A DNA stretch of 64,000 nt from JAGOPY01 sp964619555 (GTDB lineage: Bacteria; Bacteroidota; Bacteroidia; Bacteroidales; JAGOPY01): assembly GCA_964619555.1 (NCBI GenBank), contig CAZUDV010000015.1, positions 1 through 64,000 on the forward strand. Direction: 5' to 3'. This document shows, piece by piece, positions 7,774 through 16,085 of the stretch. Below the pieces are notes generated by a model that made no database searches, was not told the origin of the DNA, and was given only the letters and a program-made list of their open reading frames with translations. The translations under genes and the position numbers were made by a program. How positions within the stretch are numbered: position 1 is the first letter of the stretch; each line of letters opens with the position of its first letter.

Positions 7774-8733
7774 TTAATAATTGTTATGATTTCTTTGGCG
7801 AGCCTTGGTCTCTTTGACAATTTGGCCATTTTCGATTTTAATCAAAGGGTTTTTGCTGGGGTACTCTTTCGTTGAGATATATTTTTCTACCGTTTTAGGA
7901 AGGAATGGTTGAATCTGATTGCGGTAGGTAAATTCAAAATTCTTTACGATCCATTGCTGTAAATCATTTTTACTGCAGCCAATGATAAAATCATGCTCAA
8001 TTAATTTCCGGAAAGTATCGGTCAACCTGTTGCCATTATCTTGAAACACTAGCATTTCTTTTGGTTTCTCTCCAGAGTTTAATAGACTTGATAGCTGCAC
8101 CTGGTGCTCAGGTTTAAAATAGTCTTTAAGGATTTCGAAAATGACGGGTATTGCACCGGGTTTGAAAACCGGTTTTATGGGTATCTGAGGTTGATTCCCG
8201 CAATCCTTTTCTTTAATCGGAATTTCTTCTAGCCTCGTTTGATCATCAATTTCATTTTCTTCATCCAACTGAAAGTAGTAAAAGATGGTATTAATATCTA
8301 TATATACCTCTTTAAGTATTTTAGATAAAGAGATATCATTATCATCACAAACAGATTGAAGCTCCTCAAACAAGTATAACCTTAAATTGTAGAACTTATG
8401 AAAGATCAGCCCCTGTTTTGCTATTTGGGGAGGGTTATTGACATCTTTCCCCAAAAAATCATAATTATCAGCATCTGGATCATTTTTCAAATTTTCAAAG
8501 TAATCACAATCAACCGTCCTATATATTTCATTAACATAGAACCGGATTAGTTCAGTCTTTTGTTGACGATCCAGTAGTATCAGGTTTTCATGAAGCTCTC
8601 TTCTGACAGGTTCAAAATAGGAATAAAAATCATCGTCATTTAAATCAAATATGATTCGATAATTAAGATAAGCTGAGACCTGAGTTTCAATGATAAAGTC
8701 AATACACTTATATAGTTCTTGCGTTTTCATCAT
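7774..8733 (-). CDS. Conserved hypothetical protein of the integrative element
   Basis: I do not recognise this 319-aa protein by function. The N-terminal 180 residues are acidic and helical (many Asp, Tyr and Glu), followed by a Pro/Lys linker (PIKPVFKPGAIPVIF) and a C-terminal region with a pattern seen in small Bacteroidota element proteins: KPKEMLVFQDNGNRLTDTF, then a helix and TEYPSKNP-like ending. It is the first minus-strand gene after the tRNA-Pro and is separated from the excisionase-like gene by about 100 bases, so it may have its own promoter. Location suggests a role in element maintenance, perhaps regulation as for RteC-like proteins, but sequence similarity to RteC is not evident to me. 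Confidence 0.6.
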   Translation of the reverse strand: MMKTQELYKCIDFIIETQVSAYLNYRIIFDLNDDDFYSYFEPVRRELHENLILLDRQQKTELIRFYVNEIYRTVDCDYFENLKNDPDADNYDFLGKDVNNPPQIAKQGLIFHKFYNLRLYLFEELQSVCDDNDISLSKILKEVYIDINTIFYYFQLDEENEIDDQTRLEEIPIKEKDCGNQPQIPIKPVFKPGAIPVIFEILKDYFKPEHQVQLSSLLNSGEKPKEMLVFQDNGNRLTDTFRKLIEHDFIIGCSKNDLQQWIVKNFEFTYRNQIQPFLPKTVEKYISTKEYPSKNPLIKIENGQIVKETKARQRNHNNY

Positions 8734-8791
8734 ATTTATTCACGACGGAGCTAAATTACCCGAAAGTATAAATGTTAGTGAAAATGTTAGT

Positions 8792-8831
8792 AAAAAAAAA
8801 GACAGCTACTTTTTTGATTTCGTAACTGTCT
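8792..8831 (-). terminator. Rho-independent terminator of tRNA-Pro
   Basis: On the minus strand, GACAGTTAC (8830-8822) pairs with GTAGCTGTC (8809-8801), with one mismatch, and is followed by nine T (8800-8792). It lies 11 bases past the tRNA 3' end, so it ends tRNA transcription before the element genes. Confidence 0.8.
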
Positions 8832-8841
8832 GATTTTCTTG

Positions 8842-8916
8842 TCGGAGTGGGGAGATTTGAACTCCCGACCTCTTGACCCCCAGTCAAGCGCGCTAACCAG
8901 GCTGCGCTACACCCCG
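8842..8916 (-). tRNA. tRNA-Pro, anticodon GGG
   Basis: The minus strand folds into a full cloverleaf. The acceptor arm is CGGGGTG paired with CACTCCG (one G-U) with discriminator A; the D arm contains the AGCCTGGTTAGCGC stretch; the anticodon stem CTTGA/TCAAG encloses loop CTGGGGG, giving anticodon GGG; the T arm is GGGAG, TTCAAAT, CTCCC. CCA is not encoded. The gene is followed by its own terminator, and the integrative element begins beyond its 3' end, which is the usual attachment side for tRNA-targeting integrases. Confidence 0.93.
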
Positions 8917-8937
8917 TACTGTCAAATATATCCTGGT

Positions 8938-9016
8938 TTCAACTCCCGACCTTCCCGCCGGGGCGGGACGCGCTAACCAGGCGGAGTTTATCCCGCTAGA
9001 GCAGGACTACACCCCG
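8938..9016 (-). pseudogene. Decayed tandem copy of tRNA-Pro (copy 2)
   Basis: The T-arm block (AACTCCCGACCT), the D-arm block (CGCGCTAACCAGGC) and the 5' end (CTACACCCCGTA) match the intact tRNA, and so does the 5' flank (TGaCAAAcATAT against TGtCAAAtATAT). The anticodon arm is replaced by a palindrome, TCCCGCCGGGGCGGGA (8953-8968), and a second palindrome-like piece, TCCCGCTAGAGCAGGA (8991-9006), interrupts the D/acceptor junction. It cannot fold as a tRNA. Confidence 0.75.
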
Positions 9017-9037
9017 TATTGACAAACATATATCCTG

Positions 9038-9117
9038 ATTTTAATTCCTTACCGTCCGGTCAAACGGAATACAATAACCAGGGGCCTTTAATCCCGCCAA
9101 AGCGGGACCACACCGTG
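9038..9117 (-). pseudogene. More decayed tandem copy of tRNA-Pro (copy 3)
   Basis: Residual matches are AATAACCAGG and CCACACCGTG, and the insert TCCCGCCAAAGCGGGA (9092-9107) sits at the same place as in copy 2. The spacing of about 95-100 bases from copy 2 equals the distance from copy 2 to the real tRNA, so this is a tandem array that has decayed outward. Confidence 0.6.
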
Positions 9118-9202
9118 TTAATGTTTATCGGATGCAAAATTAGGGATTTTTTATTAAATCACCCAGCTAATTATTACTTTCCAGGCGAACAAATCATCTT
9201 TG

Positions 9203-9883
9203 TCAATTGTGAAGATCCACTTCCCAATCTCCGGGCTCATAGATTTCAAACTCGAAAATCGCATTGACCATTACCGTTCGCGACTTGTTCCAGGTCGAAT
9301 AAGATACCTTTACCGTGACGGGGAATGTGATATTTTCATAACCGATGGCCTGGCCAAGGCGGGTATCTGTTCCACTGGTGGTCGAGAGCAACAGGTTTTC
9401 AATTCCCAGGTTTCGTGCCCCGTTCTGGTAAAAATTGATCAGTACGCGGCTCAGCGACCCTCCTGTCTTGGTTATGGTATACCGGTCGATGCTTATGCTC
9501 TTCCATACTTCAGGGCTTTTGGGAACAGGCCCCAGGTACAGATCATTCTCCCACAATCCGGCCAGGGCCGTGTCTCTTCCTTCAATAAAAAAATTCATGG
9601 TCCCTTCTCCCTGCCTTAGCCCATTTTTCCATTCCCCGGTATAATAATCGCCATTTGCCCAGGTATAGGTACCGTTGCCTTCAGGAAGCCCCTTGCTGAA
9701 CTGTCCGATATAGGTATCGCGGCCGACAGCTTTGCCTTTTCCGTGTGCCAGCCCGTCCTTGCATTTGCCTGAGTACTCGCCGGATACCTCCGGTTTGAGC
9801 ACCCTGCAATCCTCCTGGGCGGGGAGGCTCAGGCTAACCATACCCGGCACCAGGAAGATTAGGAATTTCAATTTGTTTTTCAT
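9203..9883 (-). CDS. Secreted MORN-repeat protein
   Basis: The protein starts with a signal peptide (KNKLKFLIFLVPGMVSLSLP, cleavage near Ala22-Gln23). Residues 35-105 contain about three or four MORN repeats: GEYSGKCKDGLAHGKGK, YIGQFSKGLPEGNGTY and YYTGEWKNGLRQGEGTM. The C-terminal half (about 120-226) is beta-rich and not assigned; it has a Thr/Ser/Asn-rich region resembling an immunoglobulin-like fold. MORN repeats commonly mediate protein or lipid contacts, so an envelope-associated binding role is inferred. It is transcribed in the same direction as the ankyrin/MBL gene 57 bases upstream and may be co-transcribed with it. Confidence 0.78.
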   Translation of the reverse strand: MKNKLKFLIFLVPGMVSLSLPAQEDCRVLKPEVSGEYSGKCKDGLAHGKGKAVGRDTYIGQFSKGLPEGNGTYTWANGDYYTGEWKNGLRQGEGTMNFFIEGRDTALAGLWENDLYLGPVPKSPEVWKSISIDRYTITKTGGSLSRVLINFYQNGARNLGIENLLLSTTSGTDTRLGQAIGYENITFPVTVKVSYSTWNKSRTVMVNAIFEFEIYEPGDWEVDLHN

Positions 9884-9940
9884 CCGTTAATCTGTATCCC
9901 TGTAAAAGTACGACAATTTAATATACTGATCATACGGATA

Positions 9941-12115
9941 TTAATTGGCTGCCATCGGTTCCCCTTTGACATAATGGAACCGGTCACCTTTGTTCACGGG
10001 GTATTTCATAGGTTGCTGGATCCCATCTTTGGCAGCCTGAAAGACAAATTTCTGGTATTCAAAGGAATACATCCCTGAGTGCATCGGGACAAACAGGGCG
10101 GGTTGCAACTTTTTGAGCGTGTAATAGGTTCCGTCTTTGACCTGTTCGGGAGTGCCCAGACCGCATCCGCGGATTGGCCCGAACAAAATGTCGATCTGTT
10201 TGTCCATGGCTTCAATCAGATCGATCTCCCTGGTGTATTCTTCCGCCAGTTCATCCTTACCATTGGCATGATCACCCATATGAAAAATGACCAGTCCGTC
10301 AACCTCTACCAGGAATCCTCCGCCTTCATCAGTCGATTTATTGGCATAGATTTTCATGCCATCCACCACTGCTTCAGAATTGACCGGTACAAAGGTGTAT
10401 CCGCCACTTATCCCGTCAGGCTGAAAGCAAAATATGTATTCCGTTCCCGGAATCACCTCCTTCCAGGAGAAAACCGATGGGCTGTAATGATCCTGGTGAC
10501 CATGGGTACAGAATACTTCCAGGTTCTGATCCTTCAGGCTGTTCAAATCCGGGCATCCTGCTGAAAGACAGGGATTGTCTGCCTTCCTGGACCTGGTGTC
10601 GTCGAAATAATCGAACACCAGGAAGTGATCGCTGGTTTTGATGGCCCAGCCGCTGTGGCCCAGGTACCAGATCATGGCTTCCCCTTGCCCAAGTTGTTGT
10701 TTCATCGGGCAATCCATAGTGAGGTATTTCACAACGAGACTATCGTTACCCCCGGCTGCAAGCATATCATAGCCAACCTTGTTCTGACCATAGTAAAAGG
10801 CATAATCCACTGGCGTCCTGCCTTTGTTGTCTTTTATTTCCGGGCTTGAACCATTTTGAGCCAGGTATGAAGCTATGTCGCCATAGCCCATGGTAGTTGC
10901 AAGGTGCAGTTCTGTGCAGCCCTGGATATTTTCGGCGACATTCATGAACGCTCCATGTTCAACCAGTATCTTTACGGTCTCCAGCTTGCCGCTTTTCACT
11001 GCGCAGTGCAGTGGCGTTAGCCCGTCGGCATTGTAAAGATTGACTTTTGCCCTGTTGTCGATCAGGATCCTGGCCAGCTCGGGTTTTCCCATCTGACAGG
11101 CCAGGTGGAGCGGAGTCTGGAAATTAGGCCCGCAGGTGCAGGCCTTATTGCTTTTGCAGGGGTCGGGGTTAACATCCGCCCCGCTGAGGATCAGGAACCG
11201 GCCGATCTCTGCCGAATTCTCAGGCCAGGCAGCGTATGCCAGCGGAACAAATCCATTGGGAGTAGCGGCGTTCATGTCAGCGCCACTTCCGATCAGCAGC
11301 CGGGCCACCCTTATGTTGCCACGGCCCACTGCGTCGTGCAATGCGGTGAATCCATTCTTGTCACGGTGGTTTACATCAGCGCCTTTCGACAGAAGGTAGC
11401 TGGCGGCATCATATGAATTCCGGCCTACCGCCCAGGCCAGGGGTTGGGCACCATCCTCCGCTTCAACATTTATATCGGCGCCATTTTCCACGAGACATAT
11501 AACGATATCGGTCCGGCCATATGAAGCAGCCAGGTGCAGCGGGGTGTAGCCTTCGTCCGTCCTGCTATTCGGTTGCCCCCCCTTCTTCATCAGCAGTTTT
11601 AACAGGTCCACATTCCCTGAAATGGCGGCATAATGCAAGGAACCCATGCCAGAAATATTTCCCGCTTTGACGTCTGCCCCTTTTTTTATCAGGAAGTCGA
11701 CCATTTCCAGTTGGCCCCTGCTGGCAGCGAACAAAAGCGGGGTCATCTGGTTGATGTCCCTGGAATCCACTTTCACACCTTGTGACAGTAGCATTTCCGC
11801 AATTGGAATACTTCCGCTGAAGGCTGCCAGATGGATGGGCTGGGAATTTTCCCGGTCACCTTTCAAAGGGTCAGCACCTTGTTCCAGTAAAAAAGCGGCA
11901 ATGTCCGACTGGTTCTGTTCAGCAGCCAGGTTCAATGGAGTGAGGAATTCGGTGTTCTTTTGGTTCAATAAGCCGGGATCTTTTGAAAGAAATTCTTTCA
12001 CTTCGGTGAGATCACCGGCTTTTATCGACGTCCAGATATCCTGTGACTGTAAATGTGCATAGGGAATGCACATCAATACCATCGGAAGGTAAAAGCATTT
12101 CAGTAAACTTCTCAT
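9941..12115 (-). CDS. Exported ankyrin-repeat protein fused to an MBL-fold hydrolase
   Basis: This 724-aa protein has an N-terminal signal peptide (about 1-25), then roughly eleven to twelve ankyrin repeats (about 27-465) with repeated TPLHLAA and ADVN-type signatures. One repeat carries a cysteine-rich insertion (CKSNKACTCG). From about 474 to the end is a metallo-beta-lactamase-like domain of the UlaG/L-ascorbate lactonase type: MIWYLGHSGWAI, the metal motif HGHQDH at 538-543, GDH, and a late PMHSG histidine. Metal-binding residues therefore look intact and a hydrolase is likely, with unknown substrate. Ankyrin repeats would present a protein partner. The fusion of exported ankyrins and an MBL domain is uncommon. 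No regulator is visible beside it. Confidence 0.85.
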   Translation of the reverse strand: MRSLLKCFYLPMVLMCIPYAHLQSQDIWTSIKAGDLTEVKEFLSKDPGLLNQKNTEFLTPLNLAAEQNQSDIAAFLLEQGADPLKGDRENSQPIHLAAFSGSIPIAEMLLSQGVKVDSRDINQMTPLLFAASRGQLEMVDFLIKKGADVKAGNISGMGSLHYAAISGNVDLLKLLMKKGGQPNSRTDEGYTPLHLAASYGRTDIVICLVENGADINVEAEDGAQPLAWAVGRNSYDAASYLLSKGADVNHRDKNGFTALHDAVGRGNIRVARLLIGSGADMNAATPNGFVPLAYAAWPENSAEIGRFLILSGADVNPDPCKSNKACTCGPNFQTPLHLACQMGKPELARILIDNRAKVNLYNADGLTPLHCAVKSGKLETVKILVEHGAFMNVAENIQGCTELHLATTMGYGDIASYLAQNGSSPEIKDNKGRTPVDYAFYYGQNKVGYDMLAAGGNDSLVVKYLTMDCPMKQQLGQGEAMIWYLGHSGWAIKTSDHFLVFDYFDDTRSRKADNPCLSAGCPDLNSLKDQNLEVFCTHGHQDHYSPSVFSWKEVIPGTEYIFCFQPDGISGGYTFVPVNSEAVVDGMKIYANKSTDEGGGFLVEVDGLVIFHMGDHANGKDELAEEYTREIDLIEAMDKQIDILFGPIRGCGLGTPEQVKDGTYYTLKKLQPALFVPMHSGMYSFEYQKFVFQAAKDGIQQPMKYPVNKGDRFHYVKGEPMAAN

Positions 12116-12222
12116 AACTATTTCATTTTGATTTGATCATTGATATGAGAAAGTTAAACCGGATAATCCACTTTGACACTGAGGATTTTACATTTGGGGA
12201 TTATGGATTGACAGGTCGTAAG

Positions 12223-12254
12223 AAATTAAAAACCCCGGCTGGGAACCGGGGCTT
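12223..12254 (-). terminator. Rho-independent terminator after the YceI gene
   Basis: Reading the minus strand, AGCCCCGG, a seven-base loop and CCGGGGTT are followed by a T-rich run (TTTTTAATT). It lies about 25 bases beyond the YceI stop codon. Confidence 0.8.
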
Positions 12255-12279
12255 TCAGAGAATCCTTAGTTAAGCTCTC

Positions 12280-12990
12280 TTACAGGGATGCCAGGTCGTC
12301 TCCAGGCACCGAGACAACCTTCAGTTTTATACCCATTTCGTCATTTATGAAATCATCTTTGAGCTCGGCAAAGAGCTTTTTGGATTTATACTGCACGTTC
12401 CATTCCGTCCGATCGATGAAGAACATGTTTGATTCGGCCGTGATCCGGTTGTCAGCCTTATCAACTTTTGCATGAAATGTGATGCTTTTGGTGATTCCCT
12501 TCATGGTGAGGTTGCCGGTAATGGCATGTGAAGGAACTATGTCGCCTTTTTCTTTCGATTTGTCGATCATGGTCCCGTCGACTGGCTTGACATCGGTTAT
12601 TTCAAAGGCAGCCTGGGGATGGGTTTCGACCTCGAAGAAATCGGCTGACTTGAGGTGTCCGGTCAGTTTGCCGTTCCATTCCGGATCCGTCAGGTCGAGG
12701 ACTGTTATCGAATTCATATCAAAGGTGAATTTGCCCCCCGTAATCATACCGTCTTTTACCATAAGGTTTCCTTTGGTAACATTAACGGTCCCATGGTGCT
12801 GACCGGTAGGTTTGTAACCCTCCCATGCAATCTGGCTTTCTTGTGGATTTACTACGAAAACTTTGTCAAAGGATGCTGCCTTGCTTTCCACAGCTTCTTT
12901 TGTCTGGGTTTTTTCCCCGCCACCGGTTGAACACGATGCGGCAATTGCTGCGATAACTAATAAAGATGCAAGTTTTACTGTATTTTTCAT
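12280..12990 (-). CDS. YceI-family lipoprotein
   Basis: The protein is a YceI-like lipocalin-type beta-barrel that in this family binds polyisoprenoid lipids such as quinones in the periplasm. The N terminus is a lipoprotein signal with lipobox ending IAASCS (Cys about 20) followed by a Gly/Thr/Lys linker. Family features are the opening QSQIAWEGYKPTGQHHGTV, the KSADFFEVETHPQAAFEIT block and the repeated GNLTMKGITKSITFHAKV strand. The length of 236 aa is slightly more than cytoplasm-exported YceI (about 190) because of the lipoprotein linker. It is monocistronic with its own terminator. The physiological ligand is inferred, not seen. Confidence 0.9.
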   Translation of the reverse strand: MKNTVKLASLLVIAAIAASCSTGGGEKTQTKEAVESKAASFDKVFVVNPQESQIAWEGYKPTGQHHGTVNVTKGNLMVKDGMITGGKFTFDMNSITVLDLTDPEWNGKLTGHLKSADFFEVETHPQAAFEITDVKPVDGTMIDKSKEKGDIVPSHAITGNLTMKGITKSITFHAKVDKADNRITAESNMFFIDRTEWNVQYKSKKLFAELKDDFINDEMGIKLKVVSVPGDDLASL

Positions 12991-13111
12991 GGTATTCGCT
13001 ATTAATTGTTTGAGTTAATATTTTATTGTTAGTCAAAATAACCAATAACCATTTAACTGATGAATGACAATTTTGTTCAAGGGATCAGGTAAAAAGTTGC
13101 ACAAAAAATAT

Positions 13112-13171
13112 TTGCCGCAAATTCACAGTTTGATAATTGCATAAAGCAAAAAAACCATGAACTTGCGGCAA
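13112..13171. repeat. Extragenic palindrome, family member 1
   Basis: TTGCCGCAA (13112-13120) and TTGCGGCAA (13163-13171) form nine-base inverted arms around a 42-base spacer that begins ATTCACAG and contains AATTGCAT. The same order of motifs recurs at 25169-25229 with different arms. It sits about 45 bases beyond the stop of the YegP-like gene and may end its transcript. Confidence 0.55.
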
Positions 13172-13215
13172 TAAGGAAATAATGACCGACAAGCCGGTGA
13201 AAAAGAAGTGGGGAA

Positions 13216-13551
13216 TTATCCTTCGACCTCCACGATATCAGCCTTTGGGGCATTATTCATTACGGAAGCGATCCCGTTGTCACAGCCGCTTTCGGTTTTG
13301 TACATCTGGCTGGTTCCGATGATCTGCTTATTGGCTGCTTTCAGAACGAATCTGAATTCTCCGCCGGCTGAAGTGATTTTTTCAAAATTATTCTGGTGGG
13401 CTGAGTTTTTTTTGACCGACTCAATCCCATTCAGGCATCCGGCTTTTGCACTGTAACCTTCACCGCTTAAAATGATCTGACCATTATCCGCTTTCAGTCT
13501 GAAACGGAATTCCTGTTTTTTTCCACTCTGGTATACTTCAAATTTTGCCAT
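13216..13551 (-). CDS. YegP-family protein (two DUF1508 repeats)
   Basis: The protein is built of two tandem DUF1508 units of about 50 residues, each with the pattern FEVYQSGKKQEFRFRLKADN, then GQIILSGEGYSAKAGCLNGI, then ESVKKN. The second unit reads GEFRFVLKAANKQIIGTSQM, then YKTESGCDNGIASV. At 111 aa it matches the two-repeat length of YegP. The cellular function is unknown; the family is widespread and small structural studies show a beta-rich dimeric unit. It is followed upstream by the DUF937-like gene 25 bases away and transcribed in the same direction, so the two probably share a transcript. Confidence 0.9.
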   Translation of the reverse strand: MAKFEVYQSGKKQEFRFRLKADNGQIILSGEGYSAKAGCLNGIESVKKNSAHQNNFEKITSAGGEFRFVLKAANKQIIGTSQMYKTESGCDNGIASVMNNAPKADIVEVEG

Positions 13552-13576
13552 GATTAAAAAGATTTAGGTTTAAGAA

Positions 13577-14017
13577 TTACTTGAATATTTTTCCGAGCAG
13601 TCCGCCGAGAAGCCCGCCAGTACTGCTTTTACCAAATATTTCATTCAGCGGTGACGGGTCGTCATCCGGAGTTTCACTGTTCTTCTTGGTTATCAGGTTC
13701 ATCAATATGGGTATGACAATCCCGGCAATGGTGGAAGCAACGGCCGGTGAAATACCCAGTTTACTGGTGATTCCTGAGATGACTCCATCCGTAATGGACG
13801 ATTGCAGTTGATTGGCCTGACCATTGTTAGGCTGGTTGGAAAAGAGGTTCAGGACTGTTGACAATCCTCCGCCGGTCATTTCTCCCATAACTTTTTCCTG
13901 GGCTACATTACCGACAATGGAAAGGACATCATCCAGTTTGTCGGCAGGCAGGTTGACTTGTGACAGAATTTCATTGCCTACCTCGCCTTTTAAAGACTTA
14001 ATGATTTGATCGAGCAT
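13577..14017 (-). CDS. DUF937-like protein
   Basis: The N-terminal segment (LDQIIKSLKGEVGNEILSQV, then LPADKLDDVLSIVGN) and the middle helix (SPAVASTIAGIVIPILMNLI) resemble YidB/DUF937-type proteins; the C terminus is Gly/Leu-rich (STGGLLGGLLGKIFK) as commonly seen in this group. The protein is 146 aa with no signal peptide. The middle hydrophobic segment may be membrane-associated or a buried helix. It lies upstream of the YegP-like gene in the same orientation. Its function is unknown; the assignment is from composition and motif order. Confidence 0.7.
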   Translation of the reverse strand: MLDQIIKSLKGEVGNEILSQVNLPADKLDDVLSIVGNVAQEKVMGEMTGGGLSTVLNLFSNQPNNGQANQLQSSITDGVISGITSKLGISPAVASTIAGIVIPILMNLITKKNSETPDDDPSPLNEIFGKSSTGGLLGGLLGKIFK

Positions 14018-14124
14018 GATTTCGATTTTAAATATTAATAATTTGAAAAATTTTCCTGGCCATGAACTTTAAAAGTAATGCTTTTTTTCGGGAAACTCAA
14101 TTAAAAGTTAATTTTTGCCAAAGT

Positions 14125-14676
14125 CTAGTACAAATTTATTGAGGCGGGATTAACAATTGAGCCCCGGCATTGTGGGCAGAGATGTTCATTTTTCAAATCA
14201 ATATCTTCGACATAGGTACTGGATTGCATCACGCAGCCGGGTGATTTACAGTGAATCAGGCCGAAAGTGTGTCCCAGTTCGTGAACGATTTCCTTTCTGA
14301 AACGGTTGGAGAGGATTGTTCTATCTGCCGGCATGCCATAAAATTCATTATTCAGCCGGTAAGAAGATGCGACGGCAGATTTTCCGCCTAATATGGCCTG
14401 TCCGAAAATGTACGTCAGGATCGGGATGAAGAGGTCCACATTTAAAAGACCGACGACCTTAACGCTGTCTGTGGTATGCAAGGATTCCACCTTTTGTAAA
14501 AGTGTGTTGCCATTGTATTGCCTGCGAACCGGATCGTAGAATTCGCTCAGGTCGATGTGTGCGTCGCGGAATCTGACGGGAAATTGAAACTCTGTCATCA
14601 CTGATTGGGCTATCGGCCCGAACAGGTGCTTGTCAAAATAACCGAAGGTAATTATTGTGATATATTGAGAGGACAT
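14125..14676 (-). CDS. amzA: Archaemetzincin-family zinc metalloprotease
   Basis: The protein carries the archaemetzincin signature: HELGHTFGLIH (His132, His136, His142) with Glu133 as catalytic base, followed by Cys143 and Cys148 (CKSPGCVM, with the Met-turn) and a CPQC pair (Cys167, Cys170) that together bind a second, structural zinc. Its 183 aa match the usual length of AmzA. There is no signal peptide, so it is probably cytoplasmic. The natural substrate of bacterial archaemetzincins is unknown. The family is patchily distributed in bacteria, consistent with transfer, although codon usage here looks like its neighbours. It sits alone between the DUF937-like gene and the sigma-54 response regulator. 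Confidence 0.93.
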   Translation of the reverse strand: MSSQYITIITFGYFDKHLFGPIAQSVMTEFQFPVRFRDAHIDLSEFYDPVRRQYNGNTLLQKVESLHTTDSVKVVGLLNVDLFIPILTYIFGQAILGGKSAVASSYRLNNEFYGMPADRTILSNRFRKEIVHELGHTFGLIHCKSPGCVMQSSTYVEDIDLKNEHLCPQCRGSIVNPASINLY

Positions 14677-14741
14677 TATTTTGAAAGCCTGACAGGGTTC
14701 ATCTCACTTGGCCGCATTATGGATTTTGCCTTATTGATTAA

Positions 14742-16085
14742 TTAAGACGGAGGTTTTAATCCATGCTTCTTTATCTTGTTGTAAAGTGTTACGCGGTCGA
14801 CTTTCAGGGCCTTGGCTGACCGGGATATATTCCAGTCATATTTATTCAGGATCTGAAGTATGAATGTTTTTTCAAAATCATTCAAGCTTTCAAGGGACGA
14901 ACTGATCTCTTCCCTTGAAATTGGCAGGTCTTTCAGGTGTATTTTTTTCCCATTGCCAACCACAATGGCCCTTTCGATCATATTCTCCAGCTCCCGGATA
15001 TTTCCCGGGAAAGGGTAGACCTCCATCCGTTTAATTGCAGCCGGGTCGATGGTAACGATTGGTTTATTCATTGAAGTACAGTACTTATGAATGAAATAAT
15101 CCACCAGGAGCGGAATATCCTCTGGCCTTTCGCGCAAAGGGGGGACGTGTATGTTTACTACATTGAGCCTGTAAAAAAGGTCTTCCCGGAATTCGCCTTT
15201 TTCAACCATTAATTTCAGATCCCTGTTGGTCGCACAGATAAGACGGAAATCGGAGGATATTTCCTTGTTCCCTCCAACGCGCATGAAACTCCTGGTCTCA
15301 AGAACGCGGAGCAGTTCCACCTGCATTTTGGCACTGATCGTGGCGATTTCATCCAGGAATAAAGTTCCGTTATCAGCCATCTCAAAGCGCCCTTTACGGT
15401 TATAAAGCGCTCCGGTAAATGCCCCTTTTTCATGTCCGAAAAGCTCGCTTTCAAGAAGACTTTCGGTCAGGGCTCCGCAATGGACACTGACCATTGGATA
15501 GAACTTCCTGGATGAGTTATAGTGGATTGCTCTGGCTATTAGCTCTTTACCTGTGCCGCTCTCACCGGTTATGATAACGGATGAATTGGACTGTGAGACA
15601 CTTTCAACCTCTTTCAGCACCTTTTTCATCACCTCGCTATCGCCAATGATATCCTCGACATTTTCAAGTGTAAATACTTTTTTCTTGAGGTTTTCATTCT
15701 CTTCTTTCAGGAGGATCTGTTTACTGGCATTTCGGATAAGGTGGGAGAGGTCGTCCGGATCAAAGGGTTTGGTGATATAGTCGTATGCCCCGTCCTTCAG
15801 GGCTTTAACTGCGGTATCTACCGTTGCGAATGCAGTCATGACAATGATTATCGAGTCTTTATCAAGCGCTTTGATCCGCTTTAATAACTCCAGTCCGTCC
15901 ATGCCCGGCATTTTCAAGTCGGCCAGGATAATGTCAAAATCTTCATTTTCAAGAATTGATAAAGCTCTTTTCCCATTTTCTGCGCATCTGACATAAAACC
16001 CGTCTTCTGTGAACCAGTTATTCAGGGAATCCCTTACTGATTCCTCATCATCGACGATTAATATTGAGATCTTCCTGGTCATCAT
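14742..16085 (-). CDS. NtrC-type sigma-54-dependent response regulator
   Basis: The protein activates sigma-54 RNA polymerase when phosphorylated. Residues 1-120 form a receiver domain with Asp12-Asp13, the phosphoacceptor Asp56 (ILADLKMPGMDG) and Lys in ITKPFD. Residues about 145-370 are the AAA+ domain, with Walker A (GESGTGKE), the sigma-54-contacting loop GAFTGA and a Walker B (GTLFLDE). The C terminus (residues about 400-447) is a Fis-type HTH (ISRSAKALKVDRVTLYNKI). It overlaps the kinase gene by four bases (ATGA), so they are a two-component pair. I infer that it binds the palindrome at 22618-22636 and activates the sigma-54 promoter at 22528-22543. Confidence 0.95.
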   Translation of the reverse strand: MMTRKISILIVDDEESVRDSLNNWFTEDGFYVRCAENGKRALSILENEDFDIILADLKMPGMDGLELLKRIKALDKDSIIIVMTAFATVDTAVKALKDGAYDYITKPFDPDDLSHLIRNASKQILLKEENENLKKKVFTLENVEDIIGDSEVMKKVLKEVESVSQSNSSVIITGESGTGKELIARAIHYNSSRKFYPMVSVHCGALTESLLESELFGHEKGAFTGALYNRKGRFEMADNGTLFLDEIATISAKMQVELLRVLETRSFMRVGGNKEISSDFRLICATNRDLKLMVEKGEFREDLFYRLNVVNIHVPPLRERPEDIPLLVDYFIHKYCTSMNKPIVTIDPAAIKRMEVYPFPGNIRELENMIERAIVVGNGKKIHLKDLPISREEISSSLESLNDFEKTFILQILNKYDWNISRSAKALKVDRVTLYNKIKKHGLKPPS

